Assembly: GCA_946482165.1 (NCBI GenBank) | Contig: CAMLQS010000168.1 | Location: 1-10,471 of the forward strand | DNA from: an uncultured Verrucomicrobiota bacterium | GTDB taxonomy: Bacteria > Verrucomicrobiota > Verrucomicrobiae > Opitutales > Opitutaceae | DNA length: 10,471 nt | Direction of reading: 5' to 3' | Shown here: positions 9,201 to 10,471 of the stretch, in pieces | Layout: each line of letters starts with the position of its first letter | Position numbering within the stretch: position 1 is the stretch's first letter | Program-made: the position numbers and the translations under genes | The notes under the pieces: model-generated | The model's input: the letters and a program-made list of their open reading frames with translations, nothing else | What the model was told of the DNA's origin: nothing | Database searches by the model: none

Positions 9201-9959
9201 TCCGGAGGCCGGGGCGCGGCGGCGGCTTTGGCGCGACCGCCGTATTTCTCCGTGGAGAACCCGCCGCTGGCGGACTGGGAGCTGGCGCTTCGGGTCGGAG
9301 GACGGGCGTTCTTGCGCCTGCGCACTCCGGTGTTCGAAGGCGTGGGTTCGGCGCGTTTCGATCTGACCGGGACCTTGCGCGAGCCACGTGCCGTCGGGGA
9401 ATTCTGGGTGGAGCGCGGCAATATTCTTTTTCCCTTCGCCAGCTTTGCGGTGCGAGAGGGCGCGGTGCGCCTGAGGGCGAGCGATCCTTACACGCCCGCG
9501 CTGGATTTCCACGCGACGGCGCGGCGACTGGGCTATGACTTGCGCCTGGAGTTGGATGGAACCGCGGACGCTCCGCAGTTGCAGCTCACGTCGAGTCCGC
9601 CGTTGGAGGCGGAGACGGTTTTGTTGATGGTCACGGCGGGGGCCGCTCCGGGCCAAGGCACGGGCGCGGCTTCGGGGACCCGGCGGTTCGCGGCGGTGGG
9701 CGCCTATGTGGGGCGCGATTTGCTGCGTTCGCTGGGAGTGGGGGGAACGGACGAGGAGAGACTGACGCTGAGCTCGGGCGAGAAGGTGTCGCGCGCCGGG
9801 CGGGAAACGTATGGCTTCGAGTTCAAGTTGAACGACTGGTGGGCGCTGACCGGCGAGTATGACGAATTCGACGCCTACAATGTGGGTGTGAAGCGCCGCT
9901 TTGGACCAGGGGTTCGGGAAGAAGCGGCAAACGGGGAGGCGGCCGAAGATGCGCGCTAA
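6225..9959 (+). CDS. tamB: TamB-like translocation and assembly module protein (DUF490 family)
   Basis: 1244 residues, about the length of E. coli TamB (1259). The N-terminus is basic (GRRPGRRRRLWRW), followed by one membrane segment at about 25-48 (CAVGAGAILLGAVLGLDWW) that would anchor it in the inner membrane. The long middle is built of repeating beta-rich, AsmA/TamB-type strands (for example LLKADLRLSPGAKLDGTLEL, VTGRARREV, LLRGDLDLTVK), expected to form a periplasm-spanning groove. The last ~300 residues match the TamB C-terminal domain: LTGTLREPRAVGEFWVERGN near 1045, LLMVTAGAAPGQG near 1135, and a final GYEFKLNDWW-like segment (GFEFKLNDWWALTGEYDEFD). The family works with TamA in outer-membrane protein insertion and lipid transport. 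It follows the peptidase by 12 bases and overlaps the tamA-like gene by 11. Codons 13-15 contain a run of seven G (6263-6269). Family assignment is firm; substrate is unknown. Confidence 0.88.
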   Translation: MSAPTTEPRTETEGGRRPGRRRRLWRWCAVGAGAILLGAVLGLDWWAPAAAEAWLGGATHADRGTQWGRSVIWNEIVWEGDGVRFTAETLRIGAPSRLLRGVKAEAEATGWTVEISARAGAENDEMQGGSAAWERVAPAMRKLGHELNRRVGEVRLRNGLLRVAGEAIAVDDLWLKGGVVSATLRARGQTLQVESDLELGAFWGEWAEGGLSYHVELWEDRGRAEFAWAGNTARAEAGFSPGEWLPAEWRVAGSEWRVPLERLGLGVTAYEGLSGDFSVHGEGATFAVEANAEARPKSGELPPLRVALAGGGDANGVRVERLELEAPQAKARLSAPVAWRRKAGWSADGEPSFVWSADLAALSGGSVRGLTEGSARWVQGGGRGARVLWEARGTGLTWRHIAEATLSLRGETDAETSTLTEAILAAGQATRVEAGGRLHHATRTLEGGVFRAESDGAAFAPWLPEEVRLGRVELNLRGAGVWPGLRLDGEFQANGIEGSGWLADTLEGKFSGTPGERLGGEAIARNNAARIAARGEWTPAAIHVGELSIRRSDGAELRASRPVRVDLGPGGRGLEANLAGSGAARLDVRWTEGPGAAAVVRVEELGTEWLQDWRSARDLPAIRLRRLTAEGRLTPDGMVEGDADLDAVWTTPAGEMWARAAGKLGREGATLARLEGGRGDAVLLSGAGKIPWRVLGLGERLEPVPDGTWDLELESRAGADWWDELAKAANIGLEGPELSVRAEGAATTPRATLALGAKRLVLGGDELPAGGVELRALRSEATLASGEITLKRLEAMVDGQEMAATGRMTFENEDWERLRERPLAWVLDHAEAHVSVPGAEVAAIARYLPTLLAPQGLLKADLRLSPGAKLDGTLELQGAATRPLGGFGVLQDVEVTLSLSGHEVRIDRMRAVAGGQELQVTGRARREVGRMPALDLAVKAERFPLVRKPGLLLRGDLDLTVKTAGDGRTRLGGEVRLRESLFLADIRSFVVPSGGRGAAAALARPPYFSVENPPLADWELALRVGGRAFLRLRTPVFEGVGSARFDLTGTLREPRAVGEFWVERGNILFPFASFAVREGAVRLRASDPYTPALDFHATARRLGYDLRLELDGTADAPQLQLTSSPPLEAETVLLMVTAGAAPGQGTGAASGTRRFAAVGAYVGRDLLRSLGVGGTDEERLTLSSGEKVSRAGRETYGFEFKLNDWWALTGEYDEFDAYNVGVKRRFGPGVREEAANGEAAEDAR

Positions 9960-10471
9960 ATCGATAAAAACGGCATGGGCGGCGGCGATCTTGTGGACGC
10001 TGGGTTCGGGCGGGCTTGCGGCTAAACCGGCGGAGATCGAAGTGGGCGGCTTCGGTTGGCTGAAAAATCGCGAGATGCGGCAGGCGCTGGACGCGCTGCT
10101 GGGCGATGGGGGGAAGCGCGACGCGGTGGACGCATCGTTCCTCGAGGACGCGGCGTTGGTGTTGAATTCGGAGCTGGTGGATGCCGGCTACTTTGACGCC
10201 AGAATACTCGTCACGTGGACCGATGCGTCCGGGGAGACGGGAAGCGGGGAAGTGGATGCGCAGTTGAGCCGGCCCTTGTCGCGTCCGCTGACCGCGACGC
10301 GGGCGCGGCTGGAGGCGCGCCCTGGGCGGCGCGCGGTGATGGAGACGGTGAAGTTCGAAGGATTGGCGGCGCTGGATGTTCCGGAGGCGGAGTCGTTTTT
10401 TAGTCCGCGGGTGGGGGTTTTAACGCCCGATGCGGCGCGGGCGTGGTCGGCCTCGCGGGCCAAAGGGGCGG
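9949..10471 (+). CDS. tamA: TamA/BamA-like outer-membrane protein, N-terminal part (runs off the right edge)
   Basis: The frame is open from an ATG at 9949 to the window end, about 174 residues. The N-terminus is a signal peptide (MRAKSIKTAWAAAILWTLGSGGLAA, with likely cleavage near AAKPA). The mature part begins IEVGGFGWLKNREMRQALDALLG and continues VDASFLEDAALVLNSELVDAGYFDARILVTW, a beta-alpha-alpha-beta pattern like a POTRA domain with its 'L...Y GYF.A.V' ending. A second repeat seems to start at VKFEGLAAL. The start overlaps the tamB end by 11 bases, and GGGGAGG about ten bases upstream is a credible ribosome-binding site, so translation is probably coupled. The beta-barrel lies outside the window. 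The call rests on the POTRA-like part plus the partner gene; the exact subfamily is inferred. Confidence 0.75.
   Translation, partial: MRAKSIKTAWAAAILWTLGSGGLAAKPAEIEVGGFGWLKNREMRQALDALLGDGGKRDAVDASFLEDAALVLNSELVDAGYFDARILVTWTDASGETGSGEVDAQLSRPLSRPLTATRARLEARPGRRAVMETVKFEGLAALDVPEAESFFSPRVGVLTPDAARAWSASRAKGA

Noticed and set aside
7386..9656. 756-codon open frame on the minus strand
   Set aside because: It is antisense to the TamB-like gene, with Arg/Gln/Pro-rich composition and no recognisable motif.

Overview
The window is GC-rich bacterial DNA with two parts. The right part is a chromosomal gene cluster. The left part is the end of a genomic island inserted at a tRNA gene. The integrase style (a start resembling MPSVHRQ), scarce Shine-Dalgarno sequences, an OpdA-type M3 peptidase and an envelope-biogenesis pair of TamB and TamA type suggest a Gram-negative bacterium, quite possibly Verrucomicrobiota (Opitutae-like). 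That taxonomic guess comes from recalled family resemblance, not from a search.

Island (about 1-3595, all genes on the minus strand, so read from high to low coordinates). A tyrosine recombinase starts at 3355. It is in frame with a long C-terminal region that ends at 908. The junction is a proline-rich stretch encoded by very long G runs (C runs on the coding strand). Three small genes follow: a helix-turn-helix protein (845-504), an 87-residue unknown (507-244) and the N-terminus of a primase-like protein (247 to the window edge). The last three are joined by two ATGA stop/start overlaps, so they are translationally coupled. The right boundary is a 28-base copy of a tRNA 3' end (T-arm, acceptor strand, CCA; most like tRNA-Gly), followed at once by the tRNA's own intrinsic terminator. 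The rest of a tRNA is not present, so this is the attachment-site remnant. The intact copy should lie beyond the left edge, at the far end of the island.

Chromosomal part (3647-10471, plus strand). After about 290 bases of non-coding DNA come an M3 oligopeptidase (3936-6212), a TamB-like protein (6225-9959) and the N-terminus of a TamA/BamA-like outer-membrane protein (9949 to the window edge). The spacing is 12 bases and then an 11-base overlap, which suggests one operon. TamA and TamB would form an envelope-spanning module. The peptidase is a cytoplasmic oligopeptide-degrading enzyme that is probably only co-transcribed with them.

Points most worth a second look: (i) the homopolymer junction, where one G fewer (or two more) would split the integrase fusion into two tidy genes 14 bases apart; (ii) two low-complexity, hairpin-bearing insertions carried in frame inside the M3 peptidase, one of them with a perfect 14-base tandem duplication, which look like small mobile repeats tolerated in a protein; (iii) the island end and its candidate integrase-binding repeats.
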